Source: Chroococcidiopsis sp. TS-821
GTDB taxonomy: Bacteria; Cyanobacteriota; Cyanobacteriia; Cyanobacteriales; Chroococcidiopsidaceae
DNA: 64,000 bases
Assembly (NCBI RefSeq): GCF_002939305.1
Contig: NZ_MVDI01000016.1
Location: 1 to 64,000, forward strand
Reading direction: 5' to 3'
Shown: one piece after another, positions 46,046 through 56,312 of the stretch
Layout of the letters: every line of letters begins with the position of its first letter
How positions within the stretch are numbered: the stretch's first letter is position 1
The notes under the pieces: model-generated
Told to the model about the DNA's origin: nothing
The model's database searches: none
Seen by the model: only the letters and a program-made list of their open reading frames with translations
Translations under genes and position numbers: made by a program

Positions 46046-46903
46046 ATGAAAGTAGGATTTCTCGGTACTGGACTCATGGGGCTTCCCATGGCACAAAGAT
46101 TACTAAATGCCAATCTTGAACTCATTGCCTACAACCGTACTACAGAAAAACTGATACCACTCAAAGAAGCTGGTGCAGAAATTGCAACACATCCGCAAGT
46201 AGTCATACAAGCCGCAGAATGTATCATTTTAATGCTGACAGATGCTGCCGCGATCCACAGCGTACTTTTTTCTGACTCCTCTCAAGAACTAGCCGGAAAA
46301 ACAATAATTCAAATGGGAACAATTTCCCCTACCGATAGCAAAGAACTTCGCGACAACGTTGTTGCAGCCAAAGGCGAATACTTAGAAGCACCTGTTTTGG
46401 GTAGTATCCCCGAAGCAACCGCAGGCAAATTAATTGTTATGGTAGGTGCAACCAAAGAACAATTTCAACAGTGGTTGCCATTATTGCAAAACTTTGGTTC
46501 TGAACCTCTACACATAGGTGAAGTTGGTACGGCTGCGGCGGTAAAACTCGCCCTCAATCAACTTATTGCTTCGCTAACAACGGCTTTTGCGCAAAGTTTG
46601 GCATTAATCCAGCATCAGGGAATTGATGTGGAATTGTTTATGCAGATTCTGCGCAACAGTGCATTATACGCGCCGACTTTTGATAAAAAATTGTCAAGAA
46701 TGGTCGAGCGTAATTACGATCGTCCCAATTTTCCCACAAAACACTTACTCAAAGACATCAATTTATTCATTGCTGAAGCGCAAGCTGCTGGCTTAAATGT
46801 AAGTGGAGCAGAAGGTGTTAGACAAATTATTGAAGCTGCAACGAGTCAAGGTTTTGCTGACGCAGATTATTCCGCGCTATTTTCTGCTGTCAATCCTAAG
46901 TAG
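46046..46903 (+). CDS. NAD(P)-dependent beta-hydroxyacid dehydrogenase
   Basis: The family includes 3-hydroxyisobutyrate dehydrogenase and glyoxylate/succinic semialdehyde reductases. The 285-residue protein has the Rossmann motif GFLGTGLMGLPMAQRL, the substrate-binding EAPVLGSIPEATAGKL and the catalytic Lys in VKLALNQL. Substrate specificity is not evident. The ATG at 46046 has a GGAC-type weak ribosome-binding site. Confidence 0.88.
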   Translation: MKVGFLGTGLMGLPMAQRLLNANLELIAYNRTTEKLIPLKEAGAEIATHPQVVIQAAECIILMLTDAAAIHSVLFSDSSQELAGKTIIQMGTISPTDSKELRDNVVAAKGEYLEAPVLGSIPEATAGKLIVMVGATKEQFQQWLPLLQNFGSEPLHIGEVGTAAAVKLALNQLIASLTTAFAQSLALIQHQGIDVELFMQILRNSALYAPTFDKKLSRMVERNYDRPNFPTKHLLKDINLFIAEAQAAGLNVSGAEGVRQIIEAATSQGFADADYSALFSAVNPK

Positions 46904-46981
46904 TTTGGTAGAGGTCAACGATTGGAGGTCAGAGTTGAAAGCGAATTAAATCAACCTAAACCTCGTGTAGAGGTATCCTCT

Positions 46982-47044
46982 ATTGAGGGAAGTTATCAAG
47001 ATAATAGTTTTGAACTTGTATACTGTCCTAACTTTTCCCTCAAT
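46982..47044. repeat. Inverted repeat upstream of the DUF29 gene's 3' end
   Basis: ATTGAGGGAA (46982-46991) and TTCCCTCAAT (47035-47044) are exact complements across about 43 nt in the convergent spacer. It may be a transcript end structure or a repeat remnant. Confidence 0.45.
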
Positions 47045-47111
47045 TGTTATATAAAACAAATTCAGGAACCTAAGTGACAACTCATAAGAAAGTGAATCGC
47101 AGCTTTTTTGA

Positions 47112-47534
47112 TTAAGCTTGGCATTCCACTAGGGCGCGCTGTATTATAACATCTTTATCAATCATCGCCTCAATTTCCTCTGGCTCCAACACTCCTTCAA
47201 ATATTTCCAAAGAAGCAGAGTTAAGCGCAACCGCAAAAACGCTTTCAAAACATTCTTTTAACTCTTCAGAGTTAAGATAATGCCCGCCTGCCTTTCGGCG
47301 TTTATTTAATTCCTTAATTTTGAACGCTGAGTTGCGAATAGAAACATTCCACGACTTTGTTGTTCGCTTTTCTGCATATTGCTTAATTAAGTGCTTAAGC
47401 AAAACAACAGCATAACTCTGGATGTTATTGATTTTATCGTCGCGGCTCATTTCTTCTAGTTCGTCAACGATCGCCAAGGCAGACGAAAGATCGCCGCGTA
47501 GTATTTTTTCCCTAAGTTCTGCTAGCTCTTCCAT
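47112..47534 (-). CDS. DUF29 family protein
   Basis: DUF29 proteins are abundant in cyanobacteria and their function is unknown. The 140-residue member has ELREKILRGDLSSALAIVDE, EEMSRDDKINNIQSYAVVLL and KQYAEKRTTKSWNVSI, close to the family pattern. It lies just downstream of psb34 on the same strand, 52 bp away. Confidence 0.8.
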   Translation of the reverse strand: MEELAELREKILRGDLSSALAIVDELEEMSRDDKINNIQSYAVVLLKHLIKQYAEKRTTKSWNVSIRNSAFKIKELNKRRKAGGHYLNSEELKECFESVFAVALNSASLEIFEGVLEPEEIEAMIDKDVIIQRALVECQA

Positions 47535-47586
47535 GCACGACGATACTCCTGCAGTACTTTCCAGTTTTGAGTGTACTGCTTATATA

Positions 47587-47766
47587 TCAGCTAACGCTAG
47601 ATACCGAGAAGGCGACAAAAATGACTCCACTGACTAAGACGGCGGCTAGAACTCCCCAGATGACAAAATTGCGCTGCTGTGCTTTAGTTGGGGGTTCTGC
47701 TGTGTACATCTTTGGTTCTTTGGCAAAATTGTTAAGACGTCCGCCTTCTTCTGTGGTATAGGGCAT
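47587..47766 (-). CDS. psb34: Photosystem II assembly-associated protein Psb34
   Basis: This 59-residue single-helix protein belongs to the ssl1498/Psb34 family. The family is found in photosystem II assembly intermediates. The sequence begins MPYTTEEGGRLNNFAKEPKM and has one transmembrane helix (about 34-54). The ATG at 47766 and the TGA at 47589-47587 give a complete small gene. The strong family match supports it. A neighbouring DUF29 gene follows on the same strand. Confidence 0.9.
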   Translation of the reverse strand: MPYTTEEGGRLNNFAKEPKMYTAEPPTKAQQRNFVIWGVLAAVLVSGVIFVAFSVSSVS

Positions 47767-47867
47767 GAGTGTAATCCTTTTTTTTCTGCTTATTTTAACT
47801 AAGCGTAATCACGACTAGTATATATACTCTACCACCTTAGCAACAAATCTTTACAAGGAAAATGCTG

Positions 47868-47910
47868 TGAGTGGATAGCGGCTAGTGACTAGTATGTAGT
47901 ACAAGAACCA
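47868..47910. repeat. CTAGTGACTAG-type short tandem repeat
   Basis: GAGTGGATAGCGGCTAGTGA and the following CTAGTATGTAG form a degenerate heptamer tract, related to those at 16672-16710 and 18905-18950. Confidence 0.55.
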
Positions 47911-47926
47911 CTCATCTAAATTTTCC

Positions 47927-49900
47927 CTAGCTGGTAATCTTACCTGAAAGCGGCGAACTAGCGCTAGCATAACTCTTGACAGGAATTCTGCCCGCGAGAA
48001 AAGCAAGTCGTCCTGCGATCGCTGCCATACTCATCGCGCGTGCCATTGCGGGTGGGTTTTGGGCTTGGGCGATCGCGGTATTAATTAACAAAGCATCTGC
48101 ACCTAATTCCATTGCTTGTGCGGCTTCGCTGGGAGTTCCGATTCCCGCATCTACGACAACTGGAACATTGGCATTTTCGATGATAATTTGAATATTTGCG
48201 GTGGTTTTCAATCCTTGACCCGAACCAATCGGTGAAGCTAATGGCATTACAGTAGCGCACCCAACTTCTTCTAACCGCTTAGCTAGCATCGGATCGGCAT
48301 TAATATAGGGAAGTACAGCAAAGCCTTCTTGGACTAACTTTTCCGCAGCTTCTAATGTGCCAATCGGATCGGGAAGTAAATACTTTGGATCGGGAATAAC
48401 TTCTAATTTGACAAAGTTATTTTCTTCTTGTCCTAACAACTTCGCCATTTCTCGCCCTAACCGCGCGACGCGAATCGCCTCTTCTGCTGTTTGACAACCC
48501 GCAGTATTGGGTAGCATCCAGATTTTATTCCAATCTAAGGCTTCTGCTAAACCTTCGTGCCCTGGTGCATTCGTTTGAACGCGACGTACTGCAACGGTGA
48601 CAATTTCGCAACCGCTGGCGACGACACTCTGCTGCATTTGTTCGATGCTGCGATACTTTCCTGTACCCGTCATCAAGCGCGAGTTGAATTTACGTCCTGC
48701 AATTATTAAAGGAGTATCAATGTCTACTGATGATGCTATTGGTTTTGCGATCGTTTGCATTTTTGCTGAAGGTGATAAAAATTGTATTGGCGATGATTTT
48801 GGCAACGCCGGAGTCAGTTTATTTTCTGGGTAAAACCGCGAGAAATGAAAGTGTTCTAACAAAGGATGCGATTTTTGTTGCCAAATGTACTGGGCAATTA
48901 ACTTTGCCGTAACGGGTGCTAATAAAATACCATTGCGATAATGTCCAGTCGCCAGCGTCAAATTCTGGCAAAGGCTAGAACCGAGAATTGGTAATTCATC
49001 AGGTGTTGCAGGACGAAATCCCCACCATAATTCATCAATCGGATATTGCTGTAATTGTGGTAGTAAGCGCGTTGCATTTTGTAACAAAGTTTGAATTCCT
49101 TGTGGGGTATTGTATGGTGTCAATCCCACATCTTCACTTGTTGCGCCAATAACAATTCGGCGATCGCGACGCGGCACAATATACGTGTCTTGTCCATACA
49201 AAACTCGCTGTAGCGGTAATTCATAATGACTTTCAGGAACTCGCAGCGATAACATTTGTCCTTTTTTTGGGCGTACCGCAATCGGTAATAATTCGTTTGA
49301 CCAAGCACCCGCAGCTAGCACATAATGTTCAGCACGATAGACACCTGCCGAAGTTTGCACGCCAATGACACGCCGCTGCTGTTGTTGAATTGCTTGTACA
49401 GTGACGTTATCTTGTAAATCGACACCTAACGCCTCAGCCGCTGTCCACAGCGATCGCATCAACGCCCGATTATCTACTTGTCCATCTTCGGGATACCACC
49501 AACCGCCAACGACATCGCGACTCAATCCTGGTTGATATAAGTGAATCGCATCTCGATCTAGCCAGTAAGCAACCGCATCATCTTCTGCTGTATGAGTGGG
49601 TTCTTGATACACAGGGGCTAAAATTCCACAAGCCCAATATCCTGTCGTCACACCAGAAAGTTGTTCGAGTTTATCGACCCATTCAGGATACAGCGATCGC
49701 GATTCTAAGCATAAGTCGCGCATTGCCCCAGAAGGAAGTTTCTCCGCCTGCGGTGCTAGCATTCCCGCTGCTGCATGACTTGCTGCTGCGCGAAAATCGC
49801 GACTCAGTACCGTCACCGAGGCGCCACAAAGTTTCAGTTCAACTGCGATCGCTAAACCGACAACGCCGCCACCAATAATTAAAATGTCACTTGTCGTCAT
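47927..49900 (-). CDS. thiOG: Bifunctional glycine oxidase ThiO / thiazole synthase ThiG
   Basis: The fused enzyme makes the thiazole part of thiamine. The amino-terminal ThiO half (about 1-370) has the FAD motif [14 protein letters not shown] and oxidises glycine to the imine. The carboxy-terminal ThiG half (about 395-650) has [12 protein letters not shown], the Schiff-base Lys in [11 protein letters not shown], and [15 protein letters not shown] linker rich in Ser and Pro (about 375-390) joins them. Cyanobacteria often have this fusion, so it is expected. No TPP riboswitch was recognised upstream. Confidence 0.95.
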   Translation of the reverse strand: MTTSDILIIGGGVVGLAIAVELKLCGASVTVLSRDFRAAASHAAAGMLAPQAEKLPSGAMRDLCLESRSLYPEWVDKLEQLSGVTTGYWACGILAPVYQEPTHTAEDDAVAYWLDRDAIHLYQPGLSRDVVGGWWYPEDGQVDNRALMRSLWTAAEALGVDLQDNVTVQAIQQQQRRVIGVQTSAGVYRAEHYVLAAGAWSNELLPIAVRPKKGQMLSLRVPESHYELPLQRVLYGQDTYIVPRRDRRIVIGATSEDVGLTPYNTPQGIQTLLQNATRLLPQLQQYPIDELWWGFRPATPDELPILGSSLCQNLTLATGHYRNGILLAPVTAKLIAQYIWQQKSHPLLEHFHFSRFYPENKLTPALPKSSPIQFLSPSAKMQTIAKPIASSVDIDTPLIIAGRKFNSRLMTGTGKYRSIEQMQQSVVASGCEIVTVAVRRVQTNAPGHEGLAEALDWNKIWMLPNTAGCQTAEEAIRVARLGREMAKLLGQEENNFVKLEVIPDPKYLLPDPIGTLEAAEKLVQEGFAVLPYINADPMLAKRLEEVGCATVMPLASPIGSGQGLKTTANIQIIIENANVPVVVDAGIGTPSEAAQAMELGADALLINTAIAQAQNPPAMARAMSMAAIAGRLAFLAGRIPVKSYASASSPLSGKITS

Positions 49901-50017
49901 TGCTAAAAAGCAGACTTCCCTCTACTGCGGATCGAATTCAAAAGTTCACGCGCCTATCTCTAGACTAACGCTAATCGAGTAGCGAGTGGAATGAACGAAG
50001 CCCACTATTATAGTATT

Positions 50018-50098
50018 TCTCCTCTGCCCACGCCAGTCGCCTCAACGGGGGAAACCCCCGCACGGCGCAGGCTCCTCTGCCCCTCTGCTCCCTCTGCC
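50018..50098. repeat. Nested small dispersed repeat in CTCTGC tracts
   Basis: CTCTGC-type heptamers flank a 40-bp element (about 50028-50071) containing CGGGGGAAACCCCCG. Aligned with the reverse complement of the element at 14460-14501, both share GCCAGT, CAACGG, AACC and CCGCAC in order. This is the second copy of the same family. Confidence 0.7.
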
Positions 50099-50437
50099 TT
50101 ATTCCTCTACTGTCCACACAATATCCGTACCTTGTCCCCAAAAACCGTTAAATTTTGTCACTTTCACATCACCTAATACTTGAGTTTGACAAGCCAAACG
50201 TAAGTTTCTTGTAGGATCGTGGGGAGGAAGCGATCGCCGTGCTTTGTCACGCCAGTTAGTTTCTGATACTTCTCCTTCAACAAAGACAGCGCAGGTACCA
50301 CAAGTACCTATTCCGCGACAGTTAATGATTGTGGCGTTGCCATTGTGGGGGTTGACTTCATTTTGGAGCAAAACTTGACGCAAATTAGCGCCGCGATCGC
50401 ATACGATTGTTTTTCTTTGGGCTAGCACTTTTACCAT
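50099..50437 (-). CDS. 2Fe-2S ferredoxin-family protein
   Basis: The protein (112 residues) carries a plant-type 2Fe-2S site: three Cys in NCRGIGTCGTC (C-x4-C-x2-C) and the fourth in RLACQTQV. It differs from photosynthetic ferredoxin in sequence and has a longer tail (FWGQGTDIVWTVEE). It probably acts in a dedicated electron-transfer step. The partner is unknown. Confidence 0.85.
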   Translation of the reverse strand: MVKVLAQRKTIVCDRGANLRQVLLQNEVNPHNGNATIINCRGIGTCGTCAVFVEGEVSETNWRDKARRSLPPHDPTRNLRLACQTQVLGDVKVTKFNGFWGQGTDIVWTVEE

Positions 50438-50464
50438 AGGTGTGAGTAGATGGAAATTTCAAGT

Positions 50465-50530
50465 TTGGTAATAGGTAATGTATTGATGAATTTTCTTGCC
50501 AATTACCAATGACCTGTTACCAATTTTTAA
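50465..50530. repeat. GGTAAT-type short tandem repeat
   Basis: GGTAATAGGTAATG at 50468 and the reversed AATTACCAATGACCTGTTACC follow each other in the spacer upstream of cimA. It belongs to the family seen at 37921, 44545 and 52254. Confidence 0.6.
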
Positions 50531-50624
50531 GTTACGTTTATTTTCACCGATTAACTTACCTTCTTTAGTGGCATTTTTCTAAAATACTCTTCTCCAGGTT
50601 TCAACTTTTGTCCCGTTTCTACCT

Positions 50625-52253
50625 ATGAATGCAAATTCCTCCAATCGACTTTGGATTTATGACACGACATTACGCGATGGTACTCAGCGCGAGGGACTAT
50701 CTGTGTCAATTGAAGACAAACTACGAATTGCCCGTAGGTTAGATCAATTAGGGATACCCTTTATTGAAGGCGGTTGGCCTGGAGCCAATCCCAAGGATGT
50801 ACAATTTTTCTGGCAATTGCAAGAAGAACCGCTTCAGCAAGCAGAAATTGTGGCGTTTTGTTCGACTCGTCGTCCGCATATTCCCGCTTCTGAAGATCCA
50901 CTTTTACAAGCAATTCTCTCAGCCGGAACGCGCTGGGTGACTATTTTTGGTAAATCGTGGGATTTGCACGTTACCGAAGGCTTAAAAACTAGCCTCAACG
51001 AAAACTTGGTAATGATTCAGGATACAATTGCGTACCTGCGCAGCCAAGGACGCCGCGTCATTTACGATGCTGAACATTGGTTTGATGGCTTTAAGTACAA
51101 TCGCGAATATGCTTTAGAAACTTTGCGTACGGCGATCGCAGCTGGTGCGGAATGGCTTGTCTTATGCGATACGAATGGCGGTACTTTACCACACGAAGTC
51201 GGCGCAATCGTTAAAGATGTTGTGGAAGTCATCGGCGATCGCAACTCACCTCAAATCGGTATCCATACCCACAATGATTCTGATACTGCGGTAGCAAATG
51301 CGATCGCGGGTGTCCTCGAAGGCGCGAGAATGGTACAAGGCACGATGAATGGTTATGGCGAACGTTGCGGTAATGCTAACTTGTGTTCGCTGATTCCCAA
51401 CTTACAACTAAAGTTAGGCTACTCGTGTATTCAAGCCGAACAACTTGCCCAACTCGCCCAAACAAGCCGTTTCATTAGCGAAGTCGTCAATCTTGCACCA
51501 GACGATCACGCACCGTTTGTTGGACGTTCAGCGTTTGCCCATAAAGGCGGTATTCATGTTTCTGCGGTTGAACGCAATCCTTTAACTTACGAACACATTC
51601 AACCCGAACAAGTTGGTAACAGTCGCCGTATTGTGATTTCCGATCAAGCAGGATTAAGTAATGTCATTGCCAAAGCACGCACTTTTGGTATCGAACTTGA
51701 TAAGCAAAACCCCGCTGCTCGTCAAATTTTACAGCACCTCAAAAACCTGGAAAGCCAAGGTTATCAATTTGAAGCTGCTGAAGCTAGCTTTGACTTATTA
51801 ATGCGCGAAGCTTTAGGAAAACGCCAGCAGTTTTTTACTATTAAAGGCTTTCAAGTTCACTGCGATTTAGTATCAGGAATTGACCAACAAAATAGTGGGG
51901 CATTAGCAACAGTCAAAGTCACAGTCAACGGTCAAGATATTCTAGAAGCCGCAGAAGGTAATGGTCCAGTAGCCGCGTTAGATGCAGCACTACGCAAAGC
52001 GTTAGTCAACTTTTATCCACAAATTGCCGAATTTGAACTCTCCGACTACAAAGTACGAATCCTCGACGAACATAGCGGCACTTCAGCAAAAACTCGCGTC
52101 TTAGTAGAATCACGCAGTCAACAGCAACGTTGGACAACTGTCGGTGTTTCTACGAATATTTTAGTAGCCTCTTATCAAGCAGTAGTAGAAGGATTAGAAT
52201 ATGGCTTGTTATTACATTCATCTACGGAGGTGGCATTAAGTACGCACCAATAA
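50625..52253 (+). CDS. cimA: Citramalate synthase
   Basis: CimA condenses pyruvate and acetyl-CoA to citramalate, feeding isoleucine synthesis by the threonine-independent route. The 542-residue protein has the DRE-TIM motif LRDGTQREG, FIEGGWPGANPKD, the metal-binding GIHTHNDSDTAVAN and GYGERCGNANL. A LeuA-type regulatory domain occupies about 415-530. The length fits CimA rather than 2-isopropylmalate synthase, although that relation is close. The ATG at 50625 is clear. Confidence 0.93.
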   Translation: MNANSSNRLWIYDTTLRDGTQREGLSVSIEDKLRIARRLDQLGIPFIEGGWPGANPKDVQFFWQLQEEPLQQAEIVAFCSTRRPHIPASEDPLLQAILSAGTRWVTIFGKSWDLHVTEGLKTSLNENLVMIQDTIAYLRSQGRRVIYDAEHWFDGFKYNREYALETLRTAIAAGAEWLVLCDTNGGTLPHEVGAIVKDVVEVIGDRNSPQIGIHTHNDSDTAVANAIAGVLEGARMVQGTMNGYGERCGNANLCSLIPNLQLKLGYSCIQAEQLAQLAQTSRFISEVVNLAPDDHAPFVGRSAFAHKGGIHVSAVERNPLTYEHIQPEQVGNSRRIVISDQAGLSNVIAKARTFGIELDKQNPAARQILQHLKNLESQGYQFEAAEASFDLLMREALGKRQQFFTIKGFQVHCDLVSGIDQQNSGALATVKVTVNGQDILEAAEGNGPVAALDAALRKALVNFYPQIAEFELSDYKVRILDEHSGTSAKTRVLVESRSQQQRWTTVGVSTNILVASYQAVVEGLEYGLLLHSSTEVALSTHQ

Positions 52254-52290
52254 AATGGTAATAGGTAATCGGTAATGGGTAATATAATTT
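52254..52290. repeat. GGTAAT-type short tandem repeat after cimA
   Basis: ATGGTAATAGGTAATCGGTA and ATGGGTAAT follow the cimA stop, another copy of the GGTAAT family. Confidence 0.6.
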
Positions 52291-52411
52291 TGAGTTTTGA
52301 ATTGAAAAGACCAATGACTAATTAGCGACTACCAAGTTTTAAATTACATTAATTTCACTCGCTCGCTAGTTGTTACGAACTTCTGTTTATATTAATCTGT
52401 ACAGACTCAAG

Positions 52412-53206
52412 ATGTTGACTGCATTACGGAGATACCAAGAACCAATAGCTGCATCTATTGCCGTAATTTTGTGCGTATTTGGAGTGGTTGCGCTACAAAT
52501 ACCTCAATTAAATCAGTTAAATACACGTAAAACGCTTACTAAAGAAGCACTTATAAGAGAAACTGAAGCTGAAAAAGTTCGACTTAATTTGTTAAGACAA
52601 CTCCCTAGTTTTGGCTTTGATAATCTCGTAGCTAACTGGGTATTTTTAAATTTTCTTCAATATTTTGGCGATGATGAAGTTCGTCCACAAACAGGCTATA
52701 GCCTAAGCCCTGAATATTTTGAAATCATCTTAGACCGCGATCCGCGTTTTTTACAAGCATACTTATTTCTTTCTTCTAGTACCTCACTTTATGCAGGAAT
52801 GCCAGAGCGAGCGATCGCATTAATGAATCGAAATTTAAAACTTCTTTCTCCGACTGTACCGCAAAGATCTTATTATATTTGGCGTTACAAAGGAATTGAT
52901 GAATTGTTGTTTCTAGGAGATTCTGTCGCAGCACAGCAATCGTTTACAACCGCAGCCGAGTGGGCGAGTGTTTACGCTGATGAAGAAAGCAAACAAGTCG
53001 CTGCAATTTCCCAAAAAACAGCAGAATTTCTTTCTCGTAACCCCAACAGTAAATCAGCACAAGTGGGTGCTTGGACAATGGTTCTCAGCAATCCAGTTGA
53101 TGCAGCAACGCGTGATTTGGCAATTCGTCGCATTCAAGCGCTTGGGGGTGAAGTTTCCATTTCTCCTGAAGGAGTTGTACAAGTAAAACCACCACAAGAA
53201 GATTAA
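52412..53206 (+). CDS. TPR-like membrane-anchored protein
   Basis: The open frame begins with TTG at 52370, but the ATG at 52412 (MLTALRRYQEP) is more likely. The protein (264 residues) has one amino-terminal membrane helix (about 12-34) and a helical region like a tetratricopeptide array (ILDRDPRFLQAYLFLSSSTS, SYYIWRYKGIDELLFLGD). I recall it as a conserved cyanobacterial protein of unknown role. It lies upstream of the class IV aminotransferase. Confidence 0.75.
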   Translation: MLTALRRYQEPIAASIAVILCVFGVVALQIPQLNQLNTRKTLTKEALIRETEAEKVRLNLLRQLPSFGFDNLVANWVFLNFLQYFGDDEVRPQTGYSLSPEYFEIILDRDPRFLQAYLFLSSSTSLYAGMPERAIALMNRNLKLLSPTVPQRSYYIWRYKGIDELLFLGDSVAAQQSFTTAAEWASVYADEESKQVAAISQKTAEFLSRNPNSKSAQVGAWTMVLSNPVDAATRDLAIRRIQALGGEVSISPEGVVQVKPPQED

Positions 53207-53262
53207 GAAAGCTTGGCGAATGCATTCGCGGCTTAAAGACAAAGTTCACCCGCGTGGACTAA

Positions 53263-54078
53263 GTGTATAGGAGGCAAAGTAATATCTATTGGTACAACGG
53301 TCAACTAATTTTAAGTAACACTTTAGAAATTGCAGTTGACGAGCCTGGTTTATTGTATGGAGCTACTGTATTTACAACGCTGCGAGTTTATCATCAATCA
53401 CTCGCGCATCCTTTAACTAATTGGCAAGCCCATTGCGATCGCCTCCGTTACAGCATTGAAACCTTTGGCTGGCGATCGCCAAATTGGGCGCAAATCGCGC
53501 AAGGTGCAATAAATTTAATACCGCACTTTCCCGTTCTCAGAATAACTATCTTCCCTGATGGCAGCGAATTAATTACCGGAAGACAGCTACCTCCAGACTT
53601 GACAAATAAACAAAAATATGGCGTAAAAGCTTGGGTGACCGCAGAATTTGCGCGATCGCTACCAATGCATAAAACAGGTAACTATCTATCGGCGTGGTTA
53701 GCGAGATTAGCAGCACAGCAACACTCAGCAGAGGAAGCAATTTTAGTTGACGAACAGGGAAATTGGTTAGAGACGAGTACGGGCAATTTATGGGGGTGGC
53801 GCGATAACTGTTGGTGGACGCCGCCATTATCAGCAGGAATACTACCAGGAGTTGCGCGATCGCAACTATTAGAATGGATAAAACAGTATTGTCGAGTTCA
53901 AGAGGAACCTTGGTTTGCAGATACAGTCGATACGTTTGAGGCGATCGCCTACTCTAATAGCGTTGTCGAAGTGATTCCGATCCATACAGCGATCGAACAG
54001 CATGGAGAAGTCATCCAAAAGACGTACGATCCCTACCACTCTAGTCTCAAGCTATTGCGACAACTTTACATAGCATGA
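53263..54078 (+). CDS. Class IV aminotransferase / aminodeoxychorismate lyase-like
   Basis: PLP-dependent class IV enzymes include the 4-aminobenzoate-forming lyase and branched-chain aminotransferases. The protein has the PLP Lys in HKTGNYLSAW, the phosphate-binding WLETSTGNLWG and LPGVARSQLLEW. The GTG at 53263 gives 271 residues, but it lacks a ribosome-binding site. A perfect AGGAGG (53269-53274) lies inside that frame, 9 nt before an ATC codon at 53284. The usual amino terminus MYWYNG would start there (YWYNGQ is present), so the true start may be the non-standard ATC. Confidence 0.8.
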   Translation: MYRRQSNIYWYNGQLILSNTLEIAVDEPGLLYGATVFTTLRVYHQSLAHPLTNWQAHCDRLRYSIETFGWRSPNWAQIAQGAINLIPHFPVLRITIFPDGSELITGRQLPPDLTNKQKYGVKAWVTAEFARSLPMHKTGNYLSAWLARLAAQQHSAEEAILVDEQGNWLETSTGNLWGWRDNCWWTPPLSAGILPGVARSQLLEWIKQYCRVQEEPWFADTVDTFEAIAYSNSVVEVIPIHTAIEQHGEVIQKTYDPYHSSLKLLRQLYIA

Positions 54079-54166
54079 CAACTAGTCAAAAATTAATGTA
54101 GATTAAGAATAGTTAACAATTCCCATAAAAGCGCCCTCGCACATTAAATTAGGAGGATTGACCTCG

Positions 54167-56005
54167 GTGAATAAACGGTGGAGAAACGCGGGGCTGTACG
54201 CACTGCTTGCTGTTGTTGTCGTTGCGCTAGGAACAGCGTTCTTCGATAGACAACCTCAAAGTCGAGAAACATGGCGTTACAGTCAATTTATTCAAGAAGT
54301 AGAACAAGGCAGAGTTGAGCGAGTTAGCTTAAGTGCAGACCGCACTAGAGCCTTAGTCACGCCCTTAGACGGTGAAAAACGAGTCGTAAACTTACCAAAC
54401 GACCCTGACTTAATCAATATTCTGACTAGAAATCAAGTAGATATCTCTGTTTTGCCACAAACCGATGATGGTTTTTGGTTTAGAGCATTAAGCAGTTTAT
54501 TTGTACCAGCACTACTTTTAGTTGGTTTATTTTTCTTACTGCGGCGCGCGCAAAATGGTCCTGGTAGTCAGGCGATGAACTTTGGTAAATCCAAAGCCAG
54601 AGTCCAGATGGAACCGCAAACCCAAGTAACCTTTGGTGACGTTGCAGGTATCGACCAAGCCAAGCTAGAACTCAACGAAGTTGTAGACTTTCTGAAAAAC
54701 GCTGACCGCTTCACCGCAGTCGGGGCAAAAATTCCTAAAGGCGTGCTGCTAGTTGGACCTCCAGGAACGGGTAAAACGTTACTCGCGCGTGCAGTTGCGG
54801 GAGAAGCAGGCGTTCCGTTCTTCTCGATCTCAGGTTCAGAATTCGTCGAAATGTTCGTGGGTGTTGGTGCTTCCCGCGTGCGTGACTTGTTTGAACAAGC
54901 AAAAGCTAATGCACCTTGTATCGTGTTCATCGATGAAATTGACGCCGTTGGTCGTCAGCGTGGTGCTGGCTTAGGCGGTGGTAACGACGAACGCGAACAA
55001 ACCCTCAACCAGTTACTAACCGAAATGGATGGTTTTGAGGGTAATACGGGTATTATCATCATCGCGGCGACGAACCGTCCTGACGTCCTTGATGCTGCAT
55101 TATTGCGCCCAGGTCGTTTTGACCGTCAAGTTGTTGTCGATCGTCCTGACTACGCAGGAAGAGTCGAAATTCTCAAAGTTCACGCGCGTGGTAAAACCTT
55201 AGCGAAAGATGTTGACGTTGAAAAGATTGCGCGTCGCACTCCTGGCTTTACAGGTGCAGATTTATCAAACTTGTTGAACGAAGCTGCGATTTTAGCCGCA
55301 CGCCGAAATTTAACGGAAATTTCCATGGATGAAGTCAACGATGCGATCGATCGCGTTTTGGCAGGTCCAGAGAAGAAAGACCGCGTGATGAGCGAAAAGC
55401 GCAAAACTTTAGTAGCCTACCACGAAGCTGGTCACGCTTTAGTTGGTGCGTTAATGCCTGACTACGACCCTGTACAGAAAATTAGCATTATTCCGCGCGG
55501 TCGCGCCGGTGGTTTAACTTGGTTTACTCCAAGCGAAGACCGCATGGAAACAGGGCTTTACAGCCGTTCCTACCTAGAAAACCAAATGGCGGTAGCTTTG
55601 GGCGGTCGTATTGCTGAAGAAATCATCTTTGGCGAAGAAGAAGTGACAACAGGTGCTTCTAACGACTTACAGCAAGTGGCTCGCGTAGCACGTCAAATGG
55701 TAACGCGTTTTGGAATGAGCGATCGCTTAGGTCCTGTAGCGTTAGGTCGCCAACAAGGGAATATGTTCCTTGGTCGCGATATCGTTGCTGAACGCGATTT
55801 CTCCGAAGAAACAGCAGCAGCAATTGATGACGAAGTTCGTGAATTAGTAGAAGTTGCTTATCGCCGCGCAAAAGAAGTTCTTGTCAGCAACCGTCACATT
55901 CTCGATCAGCTAGCACAAATGTTGATTGATAAAGAAACAGTAGACGCAGAAGAACTGCAAGAACTGCTAGCAAATAGCGATGTTAAAACTGCTGCTTTTG
56001 CTTAA
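54167..56005 (+). CDS. ftsH: ATP-dependent zinc metalloprotease FtsH
   Basis: FtsH degrades damaged membrane proteins, including photosystem II D1. The 612-residue protein has two amino-terminal membrane helices, Walker A GPPGTGKT, Walker [11 protein letters not shown], the SRH and the zinc motif HEAGH. The frame opens with TTG at 54158, only 1 nt after AGGAGG. The GTG at 54167 is 10 nt from it and gives [10 protein letters not shown], so GTG is the likely start. The sequence looks like the FtsH1/FtsH3-type cyanobacterial paralogues. A strong terminator follows. Confidence 0.95.
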   Translation: MNKRWRNAGLYALLAVVVVALGTAFFDRQPQSRETWRYSQFIQEVEQGRVERVSLSADRTRALVTPLDGEKRVVNLPNDPDLINILTRNQVDISVLPQTDDGFWFRALSSLFVPALLLVGLFFLLRRAQNGPGSQAMNFGKSKARVQMEPQTQVTFGDVAGIDQAKLELNEVVDFLKNADRFTAVGAKIPKGVLLVGPPGTGKTLLARAVAGEAGVPFFSISGSEFVEMFVGVGASRVRDLFEQAKANAPCIVFIDEIDAVGRQRGAGLGGGNDEREQTLNQLLTEMDGFEGNTGIIIIAATNRPDVLDAALLRPGRFDRQVVVDRPDYAGRVEILKVHARGKTLAKDVDVEKIARRTPGFTGADLSNLLNEAAILAARRNLTEISMDEVNDAIDRVLAGPEKKDRVMSEKRKTLVAYHEAGHALVGALMPDYDPVQKISIIPRGRAGGLTWFTPSEDRMETGLYSRSYLENQMAVALGGRIAEEIIFGEEEVTTGASNDLQQVARVARQMVTRFGMSDRLGPVALGRQQGNMFLGRDIVAERDFSEETAAAIDDEVRELVEVAYRRAKEVLVSNRHILDQLAQMLIDKETVDAEELQELLANSDVKTAAFA

Positions 56006-56312
56006 TTTGCAGTGGCTACAGCGGTTAACAAGCTAAAAACTTAAACACCTAGGGTAATTTTAGTGAGTGCTAAAATTACCCTTATTTTTTCTCTACATAA
56101 TGTCCTTTAAAACAGGACGGTAATTGGTTTCAGGAAAACCCTGCTTTTTTACTGGTTCATATAAAGTGCAAGTCACCAATTTTGGAGATTTAGGGTGCGA
56201 GTAGAGTAGGTGTAATACCTATCAACATTATCTTACGAGCAATAGAAGATTTCGCACAAAAATAGGACAAGATGTACATCCTGTCCCGTCTAAATTAATG
56301 GTTTAAAATAGC
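56006..56312. other. Convergent spacer after ftsH
   Basis: About 307 bp, holding the ftsH terminator near its left end; no gene or other motif is seen in the rest. Confidence 0.45.
56051..56090 (+). terminator. Rho-independent terminator of ftsH
   Basis: AGGGTAATTTTAG (56051-56063), loop TGAGTG, CTAAAATTACCCT (56070-56082), then TATTTTTT. The 13-bp perfect stem with a T-run is a clear intrinsic terminator. Confidence 0.92.

Noticed and set aside
49901-50098. Possible TPP riboswitch upstream of thiOG
   Set aside because: No CTGAGA ... GAACCTGA-type core was found; the spacer is made of repeat tracts instead.
54158-54166. TTG start for ftsH
   Set aside because: It lies 1 nt after AGGAGG, too close for initiation; GTG at 54167 has normal spacing.
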